Position numbers and translations under genes: made by a program
Notes under the pieces: model-generated
Seen by the model: the letters and a program-made list of their open reading frames with translations, nothing else
The model's database searches: none
Told to the model about the DNA's origin: nothing
Origin: Sphingomonas sp. PAMC26645
GTDB lineage: Bacteria > Pseudomonadota > Alphaproteobacteria > Sphingomonadales > Sphingomonadaceae
NCBI RefSeq assembly: GCF_004795835.1
Contig: NZ_CP039249.1
Coordinates: forward strand, 1,174,501 to 1,238,500
Length of the DNA stretch: 64,000 bases
Direction of reading: 5' to 3'
In this document: one piece after another, positions 45,758-54,746 of the stretch
Numbering within the stretch: the first letter of the stretch is position 1
Layout of the letters: each line of letters opens with the position of its first letter

Positions 45758-45784
45758 GGTTAACCCCTAAGCAACGAGTTAACC
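45758..45784 (-). promoter_or_regulatory. candidate CtrA-type site (two GTTAACC motifs) upstream of the EipA-like gene
   Basis: GGTTAACC (45758-45765) and AGTTAACC (45777-45784) occur 11 nt apart, 69-95 nt upstream of the start at 45689. CtrA binds TTAA-N7-TTAA or TTAACC half-sites; the TTAA-to-TTAA spacing here is 15 nt, so it is not a canonical site. Confidence 0.4.
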
Positions 45785-45974
45785 AGCGCAGGGCTTGCCG
45801 TGCAATGAACGATGGGCGCGAGCCTGTCGAATTCGAGCTAATTCGAGTGAATGGCCGGGTAGGCCGGGACGAAGAGCTGCGTGAATCCAGAGAATGACGA
45901 ATAACGCGCTGGACGCTATTACAGGCGTTGCCCCTTCCGCCCAGCCTCGCTATAGCCCCGCATCTGCTGCAGCC

Positions 45975-46067
45975 GGAGACGTGGGTGAGTGGCTGAAACC
46001 AGCGGTTTGCTAAACCGCCGTACCGGGTTTACTGGTACCGAGGGTTCGAATCCCTCCGTCTCCGCCA
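45975..46067 (+). tRNA. tRNA-Ser (anticodon GCT)
   Basis: Begins GGAGACG and ends CGTCTCC-G-CCA, a perfect 7-bp acceptor stem. The anticodon loop TTGCTAA has anticodon GCT (reads AGC/AGU). A long variable arm with TACCGGG...GGTA is present, and the T arm has GGTTCGAATCC. It is 93 nt including CCA. It is the last core gene before the unusual peptidase-helicase unit. Confidence 0.97.
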
Positions 46068-46562
46068 TTTTTGCCAACGCATCGACCCTGCTAGCTGGCG
46101 ATCTCGCCGAGCCTCGAATGCTGCGGTGGCGGCTATTGGTAACGCCACGTATTGCGGGGCTGTGATCGTTTTGCGGCGTACACCTATTACTGGTCCACTC
46201 CGTTTTCTGACGTTGCATGTCCGTAACTGGATCGACTTATTGCCGAGGACAGATGGCGGATGTCGGTCAGGTACGTTTGTCGGCGCTGGTGATCAGACGG
46301 CGGCCATTGGCTGACTCGCTCTTTTGAACGTTTTCGCGCCATTCGTTGGCGATGCTGCCTCGTCGAGGGATTGGCACTGCCGGACGGTTCCAGACGCGGA
46401 TTTCTTCGAACCATGCATCGTTGTGAGGGAACGACGCTGCGGCAAATCAGCGCGTTAAATCTAACCGAAAATAAAAACTGGTAGCTCCCGCAAATCCCTT
46501 ACCCACCGGAAACGTTCGGTCCGGGAAAGACGTGGCTGGACGAACGTTCGCAGGAACCTAGG
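46068..46562. other. 495-nt region between tRNA-Ser and the peptidase gene
   Basis: No gene was recognised. A few short frames exist but lack similarity or ribosome sites. The right part is comparatively AT-rich (46450-46490, with AAATCTAACC and AAAATAAAAAC). The last 55 nt contain ACGTTCG repeats (see the operator entry). A promoter of the two-gene unit should be here. No integrase or second copy of the tRNA-Ser end was seen. Confidence 0.5.
46511..46550 (+). promoter_or_regulatory. candidate operator or leader hairpin upstream of the peptidase-helicase unit
   Basis: AACGTTCGGTCC (46511-46522) and GGACGAACGTT (46538-46548) are near-complementary, and CGAACGTTCG (46541-46550) is a perfect 10-bp palindrome. 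The site ends 13 nt before the GTG start and touches the ribosome site AGGAA, so binding or folding could control translation. Confidence 0.45.
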
Positions 46563-47762
46563 GTGGCGGCAGCCGGGGGACTGAATTTGACCGTTGTACC
46601 AACACTCGAGCCGCTTGCGTATCATCGTGCGGTCGTCGGATACCTGACCACGTCGGAGCCTGAGATCTGGGCTTGGGCGATGGCGCAGGAGGCGCGTGGG
46701 GAACAGGTCGAAGAGGTGCGGGCGACGCTGTTGCGGCAGAATTACCGGCTCGACGCCGCGGCGCATCCTGAGATCTACGAGGATTGTCGCGCCGTGCTGG
46801 CAGTGCTGGCGGTCGAGGCGCCGGTGACGATCTATCAGGCACCCGACAGCACGATGAACGCGGCGCTCTGGTATGTGCCCGGTGAAATCCACCTCGTGCT
46901 GTACGGCCCCGTGCTGGAAAAACTGTCGCGCGCGGAACGTGTCGCGTTGTTCGGTCACGAACTGGCGCACTACAAGCTTTGGTCGATCGAGGGCGGGATC
47001 TATCACGTCGCCACCACGGTTCTCGATCATGTGCTGGCCTATCCGAACGCGGCCCCCAGCCATGCGGAGACAGCGCGAATCTACCGGCTGACCACCGAGC
47101 TCTATGCCGATCGCGGCGGAGCGGTTGCCGCAAACGCGACTGCGCCGGCGATCGCGACGTTGGTCAAGACGATGACCGGCTTGCTGAGCGTCGACGCCGA
47201 GGCGTATCTGCGACAGGCGGCCGAACTCGAGGCGACCAAGCCGGTGGCGGAGGGCGTCACGCATCCGGAGATATTTCTGCGCGCGCAGGCGCTCGACAAA
47301 TGGTGGCGGGCGGACGTCGACCTGGAGGATTGGCTGACCGATCGTATCCGCGGGCCGCTGTCGATCGCGACGCTGGACCTGCTGCGACAGCAGGACATGA
47401 CCGCGATGACGCGCGCCGTCCTCGCCAGGCTTGCCAAGGACCCGGCGGCGAGGGGCGAGGCGGTAGCGGCGCAGCTGCGGCGCTATTTTCCAGACTGGGG
47501 ACCCGACGAGACACCGATCGACGCCGCCGCGCTGGCACCGGCTAGGATCGATGCGGCAACGCGCGAGTATCTGATCGCGCTCAGCTTCGATCTGGCGATG
47601 GCCGATCCCGACGACCGCGATGCGATGCTCGTGACCGGTGCCCGGCTCGCCCAGGACTATGACGGGCTGGCTGCGTTTCGCGAGGCGCTCAAGCGCGATC
47701 TCAAGATGAACCGGCAAGCGATCACCCGCCTCCTCGCGCCGCTCGACAAGGTTTCCGCATGA
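46563..47762 (+). CDS. M48-like zinc metallopeptidase, first gene of a two-gene unit
   Basis: A 399-aa soluble protein with no signal peptide or membrane helix. 'VALFGHELAHYKLW' contains the HExxH site (about residues 132-136), and 'TTELYADRGG' (Glu about 179) supplies a third metal ligand as in M48 family peptidases. The C-terminal 200 residues are helical without a recognised domain ('ALARLAKDPAARGEAVAA'). M48 enzymes are usually membrane-bound housekeeping proteases; a soluble intracellular one overlapping (ATGA, 47759-47762) a giant helicase gene is unusual. Start at GTG 46563 with AGGAA upstream. It probably acts with, or on, the helicase protein; that is inference. Confidence 0.75.
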   Translation: MAAAGGLNLTVVPTLEPLAYHRAVVGYLTTSEPEIWAWAMAQEARGEQVEEVRATLLRQNYRLDAAAHPEIYEDCRAVLAVLAVEAPVTIYQAPDSTMNAALWYVPGEIHLVLYGPVLEKLSRAERVALFGHELAHYKLWSIEGGIYHVATTVLDHVLAYPNAAPSHAETARIYRLTTELYADRGGAVAANATAPAIATLVKTMTGLLSVDAEAYLRQAAELEATKPVAEGVTHPEIFLRAQALDKWWRADVDLEDWLTDRIRGPLSIATLDLLRQQDMTAMTRAVLARLAKDPAARGEAVAAQLRRYFPDWGPDETPIDAAALAPARIDAATREYLIALSFDLAMADPDDRDAMLVTGARLAQDYDGLAAFREALKRDLKMNRQAITRLLAPLDKVSA

Positions 47763-50700
47763 CCCAGCCCGTCTCGATGCAGCCCGTCGTTACGCTGTGC
47801 CAGCGTCTGGCCGCCGATGGCGGTAACGTGCCGTCCGAGGATCTGTTGCGCGCGGTGCTGCCGTTGATGCGCGAGGTCGGCGCGCTGCACGCGCGCGGAC
47901 TGGTCGCGGAGCTTGGCGACGAGGCGGTGGTCGATCGCGATGGCGAACTCGCGCTCGCCCGTCCCGATGGGCGCCCGCCGCAACTGAACGAAGCGGGCAT
48001 CCGTGCTGCGCAGCCACGCGTCTCGTCGGCGTTGCGGGTGGTCGGCGAATACCGCGTGACCACCGACATCGATACGGGATCGCAGGTCAACGATCTGCGC
48101 GCCGGCAGCCCGGATAGGGAAAGGCCGGATGCCGACCTGCGGGAAGCGGTGAACCCCGCATACCGGGTCGGCTATCGGAGCTGGGAGGACCAGGTCGGCC
48201 ATCACGACGAGCAGACCGATATCTTCTCGATCGGACTGATTCTCGCCAGCCTCGCATGCGGGCTCGACTTCAACGACGAGACCGACGTCAGGCGCTTCTC
48301 CGCCGACCAGGGCAATCTGTTCAGGCTCAACGGCGCGTTGCATCCGGTGATCGCGTCGCTGATCGGCGAGATGACCGCGCTCAACCGGCACGAACGCGCC
48401 AGCGACCTGATGGCGGCGGCAAGCCGGTTGGAAGACTATCGCGATCAGCCGGTCGGGCTGGATGTGAACCGCGTTCTGGCGGGGGCGACCGGCGTGCCGA
48501 GCCGCCGCGCGGCGGTCCTCTCGCATCTGCGCGATCGGCTGTTCGACCTTTCGCGTCGCAACCGGCTGATCCATTTCCGCCCGACCCAGGCGACGGTGAA
48601 CCTGACCGTCGCCAGCGTACCGATGGTGATACGCCTCGAATCGATTCGTGCCGAACAGCTCTGCACCTGGGATGGCAAGTTCGCCGCCGAGGTGCTGGGC
48701 GGCGGCAAGATCAGCCTCGCGAAATGGTTGCGGTTCGAGGACCAGCCCTATCTGCCGGCGGCGTTCGAGCGAGTCATTCAGGAGACGCGACGCGACCGCG
48801 CCGAATATGGTTTCAGCCATCTTAGGCTCGTCGTCGCCTATCTGCATTGGCACAATCTGAAGGAGTCGCCGGACGAGCGCATCCAGTCGCCGTTGCTGTG
48901 GCTGCCGGTCGAGGTCGCCAAGCAGAAGGGCGTTCGCGATCAATATTCGCTGCAGATTGCCGACACCGAGGCCGAGTTCAACCCCGCGCTTCGCCATTAC
49001 CTGCGGCAGCTCTACGACATCCAGCTGCCCGAGCGGGTCGACCTGTCGCAGACGTCGATTGCCGAAATCCAGGCGGACCTGCTCGCGCAGATCCAGCGCA
49101 CCGAGCCCGGCGTGGCGCTCGCGTTGAAGACCAAGCCGGAAATTCAGCTGATCCACCAGAAGGCCGTCCAGCGGTTGCGTGTGTTCCAGCGTCGTCGCGG
49201 CGCAACGTCCGGCAGCGAGGGGATCACGCGACCCGAGTTCAGCTACGATCGCGACGATTACCGGCCGCTCGGGCTCGCCTTGTTCGAGAAATACGTGAAG
49301 CCGAGCCCGCTGCCCCAACGGATTGCGGTGGGGGCGGCGATGCCGCCACGGCCCGATCGCATGGCGGCGGAGGCCGAAGCGACGTCCTTCGCGCTGGCCG
49401 GCGGCGAGGGTCACCGGTTCTCGTGGGAGATCGACCTGACGCAGGTCACGCTAGCGAATTTCAACTACAAGAAGATGTCGCTGGTGCGCGACTATACCCA
49501 GTTGATCGACGACCGGGTCACGCCGCCGTCGTTCGACACGGTGTTCTCGATCGAGCCGCGCCCGATCGAGGCATCGCCACCGCTCGCACCATCCGACCTG
49601 TGGAGCGTGGTGCCTGCCGATGCGACGCAGGAGGCGGCCATCTCGATGGCGCGGACCGGGCGCAGTTTCATCATCCAGGGGCCGCCCGGCACCGGCAAGT
49701 CTCAGACCATCACCAACCTGATCGCGGACTATGCCGCGCGCGGCAAACGCGTGCTGTTCGTGTGCGAGAAGCGCGCCGCGCTCGACGTGGTGTTCAACCG
49801 GTTGAAACAGGCCGGGCTCGACCGGTTGGCGTGCCTGATCCACGATTCGCAGGAGGACAAGAAGAGCTTCGTCCTCGATCTGAAGGATTGCTACGAAAGC
49901 TGGAACAAGGCCGACGATGCGATCGATCGTCATCGCGCCACCCGCGATCGGACGGTCGCGGCGCTGTCGCAGCATCTCGGCCGGATTGCAGCGTTCGATC
50001 GGGCGATGGCGCAACTGCCGACGGACTCGACGGTCACGTTGCGGGCGACGATCCGACGAATGCTCGCGCTACCCGAGCCGACCGAGGCCGATCCCGTGAC
50101 CCGCGAGCGCCTGCCGACATTGGCGGGATGGGACGCACATCGTGCGTTGGCGGATCGCATCCACCGGACGGTCAGCGACGCGTTTGGTCTCGACAGCCTC
50201 GCCGAGCATCCGTTCGCCAGACTGTCCCCGGCGACGGTCGCCGACGAGCGATGCTATGCGCAGGTGTCGGCGATGGTCGCGGACGGCGAGCAGCTGTTCG
50301 ACCGGATCGATCCGATGCTGGAGGACGACGGCACCCTGGTGTCGGGGGATACCAGCCTGGCAGATGCGCTCGTCGTGGTGCAATCGGCATCGGCGGCGGT
50401 GCAGACGAACCTTGCGGGCAACCTCGATCTGCTCGACCCGACCTCGGCCGCGTCGCGCGAGTTTCGCGACGCCAGCGCCGCGTGTGCCGCAGCTGCGTCG
50501 AAACATGCCGCGGCGGCGGACGCGGCAGGGCATTGGACCGATCCGCTATTCCCCGAGGACGCGGATGCCGCGCTCGATCAGGCGCGTCGACAGGAGCCGG
50601 GCTTTTTCAAGTTCCTGAGCGGAAGCTGGAACCGCCTCAAGCGCACGATCCACGATCGCTACGATTTCTCGGCGCATGCCGTCGAACCCAGCATCACCGT

Positions 50701-53209
50701 CGTGCTCGAACGGCTGGTGGCACGCCAAGCCGCGGCGGCGGAGGACGCCGCTGCGCGCACGGCGCTGAACGCGCGGTTCGGAACCGACGATGCCGATGCG
50801 CTGGCCGCACTGCGTGACAGGTGGTCCGACGATGCGGCGCCGGTGCTCGTCCGCCGCCTGGTCGCTAATGCGCAGGCTTCCGCGGATCCGGCCGCAACTC
50901 TCTTACGGGAAGCGCGCGCTACCACCGCTATCGAAGCGCTCGCCGCGCTATGCGATCGTCATCTCGTCGATGGCCAGGCCATGACGTTGAGCGCGCTGGC
51001 CGAGGCGATGCGCGACATGCGCGAGGGCCTCGACGACCTGCCCGACCTGTTGCCACTGCTACGGGCGGCGGACCAGGCGGGGCCGCGGGTGGCCTTCGCC
51101 TTGCGAACGATGACGCTCGATCCGGCGCGTATCGAAGCGCTCGTGCTCGACGAGGCGATCACCCGCGCGTTGCGAGCCGAGCCGGCTCTGCACCGGTTCG
51201 ACGCCGCGCAACTCGCGTCGAGCGCGCGCCGGGCTGCGCGTGCCGGCGAGATCCTCCAGGACGACAACGCCGCCTGCATCCGCGCCACCGCGCAGCGCAA
51301 GTTCCGCGATCACGTCCGCCAATCGACGCTGTCGGTGACGCAGCTCGATGGCGCCGGGCGCGAGGCGAAAAAGATATACGCGACCGGGCGGCGCGAGCTG
51401 GAACACGAGTTCGGCAAGACCATGCGCTATCGTTCGATCCGCGACCTGTCCGATGACGAGACCGGCGTGGTGGTCAACGACTTGAAGCCGGTATGGCTGA
51501 TGAGTCCGCTATCGGTATCGGACACGCTGCCGCTCCAGGCGGACCTGTTCGACGTCGTGATCTTCGACGAAGCCAGCCAGATCCCGATCGAGGAGGCGGT
51601 GCCGGCGCTCAGTCGCGCGCCGCAGATCGTCGTCGTCGGCGACGAGATGCAGCTGCCGCCCACCAGCTTCTTCGCCGCCGCGCGCGACGAGGACGAGATG
51701 CAGGTCACGGCGGAAGAAGACGGCCAGACGATGGCGATCCTGCTCGATGCCGCCAGCCTGCTCGCCCAGGCCGCGCGAAGCCTGCCGGCGACGTTGCTTG
51801 CCTGGCATTATCGCAGCCGCTCCGAAGCGCTCATCAGCTTTTCCAATGCGGCGTTCTACGATGGCCGGCTGGTCACCATTCCCGACCGGACGATCGCCGA
51901 GACCGGCGCGTCGCCGACGGCAGTGCGATCGGACGACGAGAGCGCGCCGGTCGATAGCGTCGATCGACTGCTGGCGCGCGCGATCAGTTATCACCCGGTC
52001 GCCGACGGGCTGTACGACAAGCGCGCGAACCTTCCCGAGGCGCGCTTGATCGCGGCGATGGTCCGTGCCCTGCTCGGCCGCGAAACCGGACTGAGCATCG
52101 GCATCGTCGCGTTTTCCGAGGCGCAGCAGACCGAAATCGAGAATGCGCTCGATGCGCTTGCCGCGGAGGATCCGGCGTTCGCCGCGCTGATCGAGGCGGA
52201 ATATGTCCGGGAAGACGACGGCCAGGTGAACGGGCTGTTCGTGAAGAATCTGGAAAACGTCCAGGGAGACGAGCGCGACGTGATCCTGCTGAGCATCTGC
52301 TACGCGCCCGATCGCGCTGGGCGGATGGCGATGAACTTCGGCCCGATCAACCAGCGCGGCGGCGAAAAGCGCCTCAACGTCATCTTCAGCCGTGCGCGGC
52401 ATCACATGGCGATCGTGTCCACCATCCGCGCCGAGGCGATCACGAACACGCACAACGACGGCGCGCGTGCGCTCCGGACGTTCCTGTCGTTCGCCGAAGC
52501 GCAGGCGCGGGGCGACGGACCGCACGGCCAGGCCATTCTCGCCACGCTCAATCCCGAAGCGCAGCGCGTCTTTTCCCGCGCGCCGGCGCCGGACCCGCTG
52601 CGCGATGCCCTTGCCGCGGCGCTGCGCGCGCGTGGCCATGTCGTCCAGGAATATGTCGGCAGCGCCAGCTTCCGCTGCGACCTCGCGATCGTCGCGCCGG
52701 ACGGCAGGAGCCACGCGCTCGCCATCCTGCTCGATGGAGACGCCGGCGATGCGATCGCCGATCGCTACGTGTTCCAGCCGACGATCCTGCGGCGCTTCGG
52801 CTGGCGGGTGATCGATATTCCCTCGCATGCCTGGCTCCGCCAACCCGAGGCGGTGATCGCGCAGATCGAGGCCGCGTTGCGCGGCGACGAGAACGCCGTC
52901 GATGACGATCCGTTCGAGCCGGGGTCGGCATTGCCGCTACCCGTCGTACCGGTACCGTCCATTGTCCCGGAAGCGCCTGCGGCAGAGACGTCGGCGGAGG
53001 GCTTCACCACGTTCGAGTTCACGCAAGGGTCGTCCGACAAGTTCTGGAAGATCGCGGTGAACGGCGCCGAAGTCACCGTCGTCTACGGCCGGCGCGGCAC
53101 CAAGGGCAGTTCTGTCGTCAAGACCTACGAGACGCCCGAACGCGCCGCCCGCGAAGCGAACAAGCTGACGCTGGAAAAGACGCGCAAGGGGTATGTCGAG
53201 ACCTCTTGA
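47759..53209 (+). CDS. multidomain kinase-like / DUF4011 / SF1 helicase / nuclease-like / WGR protein
   Basis: A 1,816-aa protein. Domains in order: kinase-like region (about 20-235), with a degenerate catalytic loop 'LHARGLVAELGDE' and a C-lobe 'QTDIFSIGLILASLACGLDF'; DUF4011-type region from about 255 ('LRDRLFDLSRRNRLIHFRPT'); SF1 helicase Walker A 'GPPGTGKSQTITN' (about 641), a ~600-residue insertion of helices, Walker B 'DVVIFDEASQIP' (about 1270) and motif VI 'NVIFSRARHHM' (about 1540); a PD-(D/E)XK or Vsr-like part near 1635 ('RCDLAIVAPDG'); and a WGR domain at the end ('VYGRRGTKGSSVVKTYE'). Proteins with DUF4011, helicase and nuclease domains are known from anti-phage systems. The kinase-like part lacks a clear HRD and N-lobe, suggesting a pseudokinase. 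Overlaps the peptidase gene by 4 nt. Confidence 0.82.
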   Translation: MTQPVSMQPVVTLCQRLAADGGNVPSEDLLRAVLPLMREVGALHARGLVAELGDEAVVDRDGELALARPDGRPPQLNEAGIRAAQPRVSSALRVVGEYRVTTDIDTGSQVNDLRAGSPDRERPDADLREAVNPAYRVGYRSWEDQVGHHDEQTDIFSIGLILASLACGLDFNDETDVRRFSADQGNLFRLNGALHPVIASLIGEMTALNRHERASDLMAAASRLEDYRDQPVGLDVNRVLAGATGVPSRRAAVLSHLRDRLFDLSRRNRLIHFRPTQATVNLTVASVPMVIRLESIRAEQLCTWDGKFAAEVLGGGKISLAKWLRFEDQPYLPAAFERVIQETRRDRAEYGFSHLRLVVAYLHWHNLKESPDERIQSPLLWLPVEVAKQKGVRDQYSLQIADTEAEFNPALRHYLRQLYDIQLPERVDLSQTSIAEIQADLLAQIQRTEPGVALALKTKPEIQLIHQKAVQRLRVFQRRRGATSGSEGITRPEFSYDRDDYRPLGLALFEKYVKPSPLPQRIAVGAAMPPRPDRMAAEAEATSFALAGGEGHRFSWEIDLTQVTLANFNYKKMSLVRDYTQLIDDRVTPPSFDTVFSIEPRPIEASPPLAPSDLWSVVPADATQEAAISMARTGRSFIIQGPPGTGKSQTITNLIADYAARGKRVLFVCEKRAALDVVFNRLKQAGLDRLACLIHDSQEDKKSFVLDLKDCYESWNKADDAIDRHRATRDRTVAALSQHLGRIAAFDRAMAQLPTDSTVTLRATIRRMLALPEPTEADPVTRERLPTLAGWDAHRALADRIHRTVSDAFGLDSLAEHPFARLSPATVADERCYAQVSAMVADGEQLFDRIDPMLEDDGTLVSGDTSLADALVVVQSASAAVQTNLAGNLDLLDPTSAASREFRDASAACAAAASKHAAAADAAGHWTDPLFPEDADAALDQARRQEPGFFKFLSGSWNRLKRTIHDRYDFSAHAVEPSITVVLERLVARQAAAAEDAAARTALNARFGTDDADALAALRDRWSDDAAPVLVRRLVANAQASADPAATLLREARATTAIEALAALCDRHLVDGQAMTLSALAEAMRDMREGLDDLPDLLPLLRAADQAGPRVAFALRTMTLDPARIEALVLDEAITRALRAEPALHRFDAAQLASSARRAARAGEILQDDNAACIRATAQRKFRDHVRQSTLSVTQLDGAGREAKKIYATGRRELEHEFGKTMRYRSIRDLSDDETGVVVNDLKPVWLMSPLSVSDTLPLQADLFDVVIFDEASQIPIEEAVPALSRAPQIVVVGDEMQLPPTSFFAAARDEDEMQVTAEEDGQTMAILLDAASLLAQAARSLPATLLAWHYRSRSEALISFSNAAFYDGRLVTIPDRTIAETGASPTAVRSDDESAPVDSVDRLLARAISYHPVADGLYDKRANLPEARLIAAMVRALLGRETGLSIGIVAFSEAQQTEIENALDALAAEDPAFAALIEAEYVREDDGQVNGLFVKNLENVQGDERDVILLSICYAPDRAGRMAMNFGPINQRGGEKRLNVIFSRARHHMAIVSTIRAEAITNTHNDGARALRTFLSFAEAQARGDGPHGQAILATLNPEAQRVFSRAPAPDPLRDALAAALRARGHVVQEYVGSASFRCDLAIVAPDGRSHALAILLDGDAGDAIADRYVFQPTILRRFGWRVIDIPSHAWLRQPEAVIAQIEAALRGDENAVDDDPFEPGSALPLPVVPVPSIVPEAPAAETSAEGFTTFEFTQGSSDKFWKIAVNGAEVTVVYGRRGTKGSSVVKTYETPERAAREANKLTLEKTRKGYVETS

Positions 53210-53365
53210 GGCCTTTTGCCTGATGCTGTTTGAACCGGGCCGTCACGGCGAACGCAATGTTGCGGCAATACACGGGGACCATATCGGAGGTTGATGCGCC
53301 ATCTTCTGGTGGGAACGCGTAGAGCGGCGGTTCGGCGTCGCAGCCCGTCTTCATAAGGTCCCTTG

Positions 53366-54039
53366 GTGAGAATCCTGATCGTCGAAGACGAAGTCGAATT
53401 CGCTGCGGCATTGTGTCGCTCTCTCACCCGAGAACGCTTTGTCGTCGATCACGTCGATCGGTTGACGATGGCCCGGGAGGCGGCGCGGTCGGTGGCCTAT
53501 GATCTCGTCCTGCTGGACAGGACCCTGCCGGACGGCGACGGGCTCTCGCTGGTCCCGTCGCTGCGAGCCGGCAATCCCAGACTTCCCATTATCGTGCTGA
53601 GCGCGCGCGGGGAAATATCGGACCGCGTTGCCGGACTGGACGAGGGCGCCGACGACTACCTCATCAAGCCGTTCGCGCTTGAGGAAATGTTCGCCCGCAT
53701 TCGCGCGGTCAGGCGTCGCCCCGCGGACTTGGCCGTCGAGCAAATCCGGGTGGGCGCGCTCGTCTTCGATGTCGCCAACGACGAGGCCGTTGTTGCAGGC
53801 GTCAGGCTCGACCTCGTCCGGCGCGAACTTCGCGTCCTTGCGACCTTGGTCAAGCGTCGCGGCAGAACGGTGCTGCGGGAGTCGCTCGAGCAGGGGGTCT
53901 ACGGGTTCGATGACGAGGTACAGTCGAACACGCTCGACTCCCACAATCGCGTCTTCGTCGAAAGCTGGCCGAAGCGGGTGCGGGAGTCGAGATCCACGCG
54001 ATCAGAGGCGTCGGCTATTTGTTGAAGGCGTCGTCGTGA
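53366..54039 (+). pseudogene. OmpR-family response regulator, frameshifted near the C-terminus
   Basis: From GTG 53366 (AAGG 9 nt upstream) the receiver domain 'RILIVEDEVEFAAALCRSL' is complete with phospho-Asp in 'DLVLLDRTLPDGDG' and Lys in 'DYLIKPFALEEMF'. The winged-helix domain runs to 'SNTLDSH'. At about 53945-53950 one base is missing: the next frame continues 'RLRRKLAEAGAGVEIHAIRG' and 'VGYLLKASS' to a TGA at 54037. The uncorrected frame ends at 54025 in 'SEASAIC'. The recognition wing is therefore lost. The TGA overlaps the GTG start of the sensor gene in the corrected frame. Confidence 0.82.
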
Positions 54040-54746
54040 ACGCGCGGCCACCGTCGCTGAAGCGCGCGCTGATCGTCAAGCCGATGCTGATCCAGTTCGC
54101 GACGCTGACCATCATGCTCTCGGTGATCATCCTCGTGTTCATGCGGATGAGCAGCAACGTCGCGTATACCGAGAAGACGATCACCGGCGTAATCGCGCAG
54201 TCGATCGTTCGCCACGCCGATGGCCGAATGACGTTGCGCCCGACACCGGAACTGGCGCGACTGCGCGTGGAGACGCCCGGTCTCTGGTTCGTCGCGGAAG
54301 ACGATCGCGGGCGCAACGTCACCCTTGGCCAGGTACCGCCGCCATACGCGCATTTCGGTGGTGCGCTGCACCGGCTTTCCTACATGCAGATCCGGGACCG
54401 GGCGCCACCCTATGGCTTGTCCGCGGTCATTCGACAGGAGGTTTCGCCGGTGGGCAAGCTGACGATCCTTGCGCACGGCAAGCTGGCCGAACTGACGGTC
54501 TCGATACTCATCGCGTCCAATCTCTTCAGCATCATGGTCATCGTCCTGCTGGCGCTGGTCTCGCTGGTGGTCACGCCGTGGATCGTCAGGCGATCGCTCG
54601 CGGGGGTGAACCGGATCGCGGAGGAGGCGGGACGGATCGATGCCCATCGTCGCTGCTGGACGCGGCCGTACAGCAGTATCTGTGGTTCGACGAGTAATCC
54701 TGCACGGCTCGAAACATCGAGCGACCAGCGCGGTTTCAGCGTGTAG
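54036..54746 (+). pseudogene. sensor histidine kinase, truncated before the kinase domain
   Basis: From GTG 54036 the product has a first membrane helix 'LIQFATLTIMLSVIILVFM', a periplasmic sensor of about 120 residues, a second helix 'SNLFSIMVIVLLALVSLVV' and a HAMP start 'GVNRIAEEAGRIDAHRR'. After this it departs at once into the antisense of a beta-barrel gene ('WTRPYSSICGSTSNPARLET') and ends at 54746. HisKA and ATPase domains are absent. The breakpoint is near 54645-54655 and is shared with the truncated barrel gene. Confidence 0.82.

Noticed and set aside
46542..46557. Alphaproteobacterial LexA box (GAAC-N7-GAAC) before the peptidase gene
   Set aside because: The spacing between the GAAC copies is 8 nt and not 7.
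51509..52843. 444-codon frame antisense to the helicase C-terminus
   Set aside because: Overlaps helicase motifs and the nuclease-like region on the other strand; composition is shadow-like.
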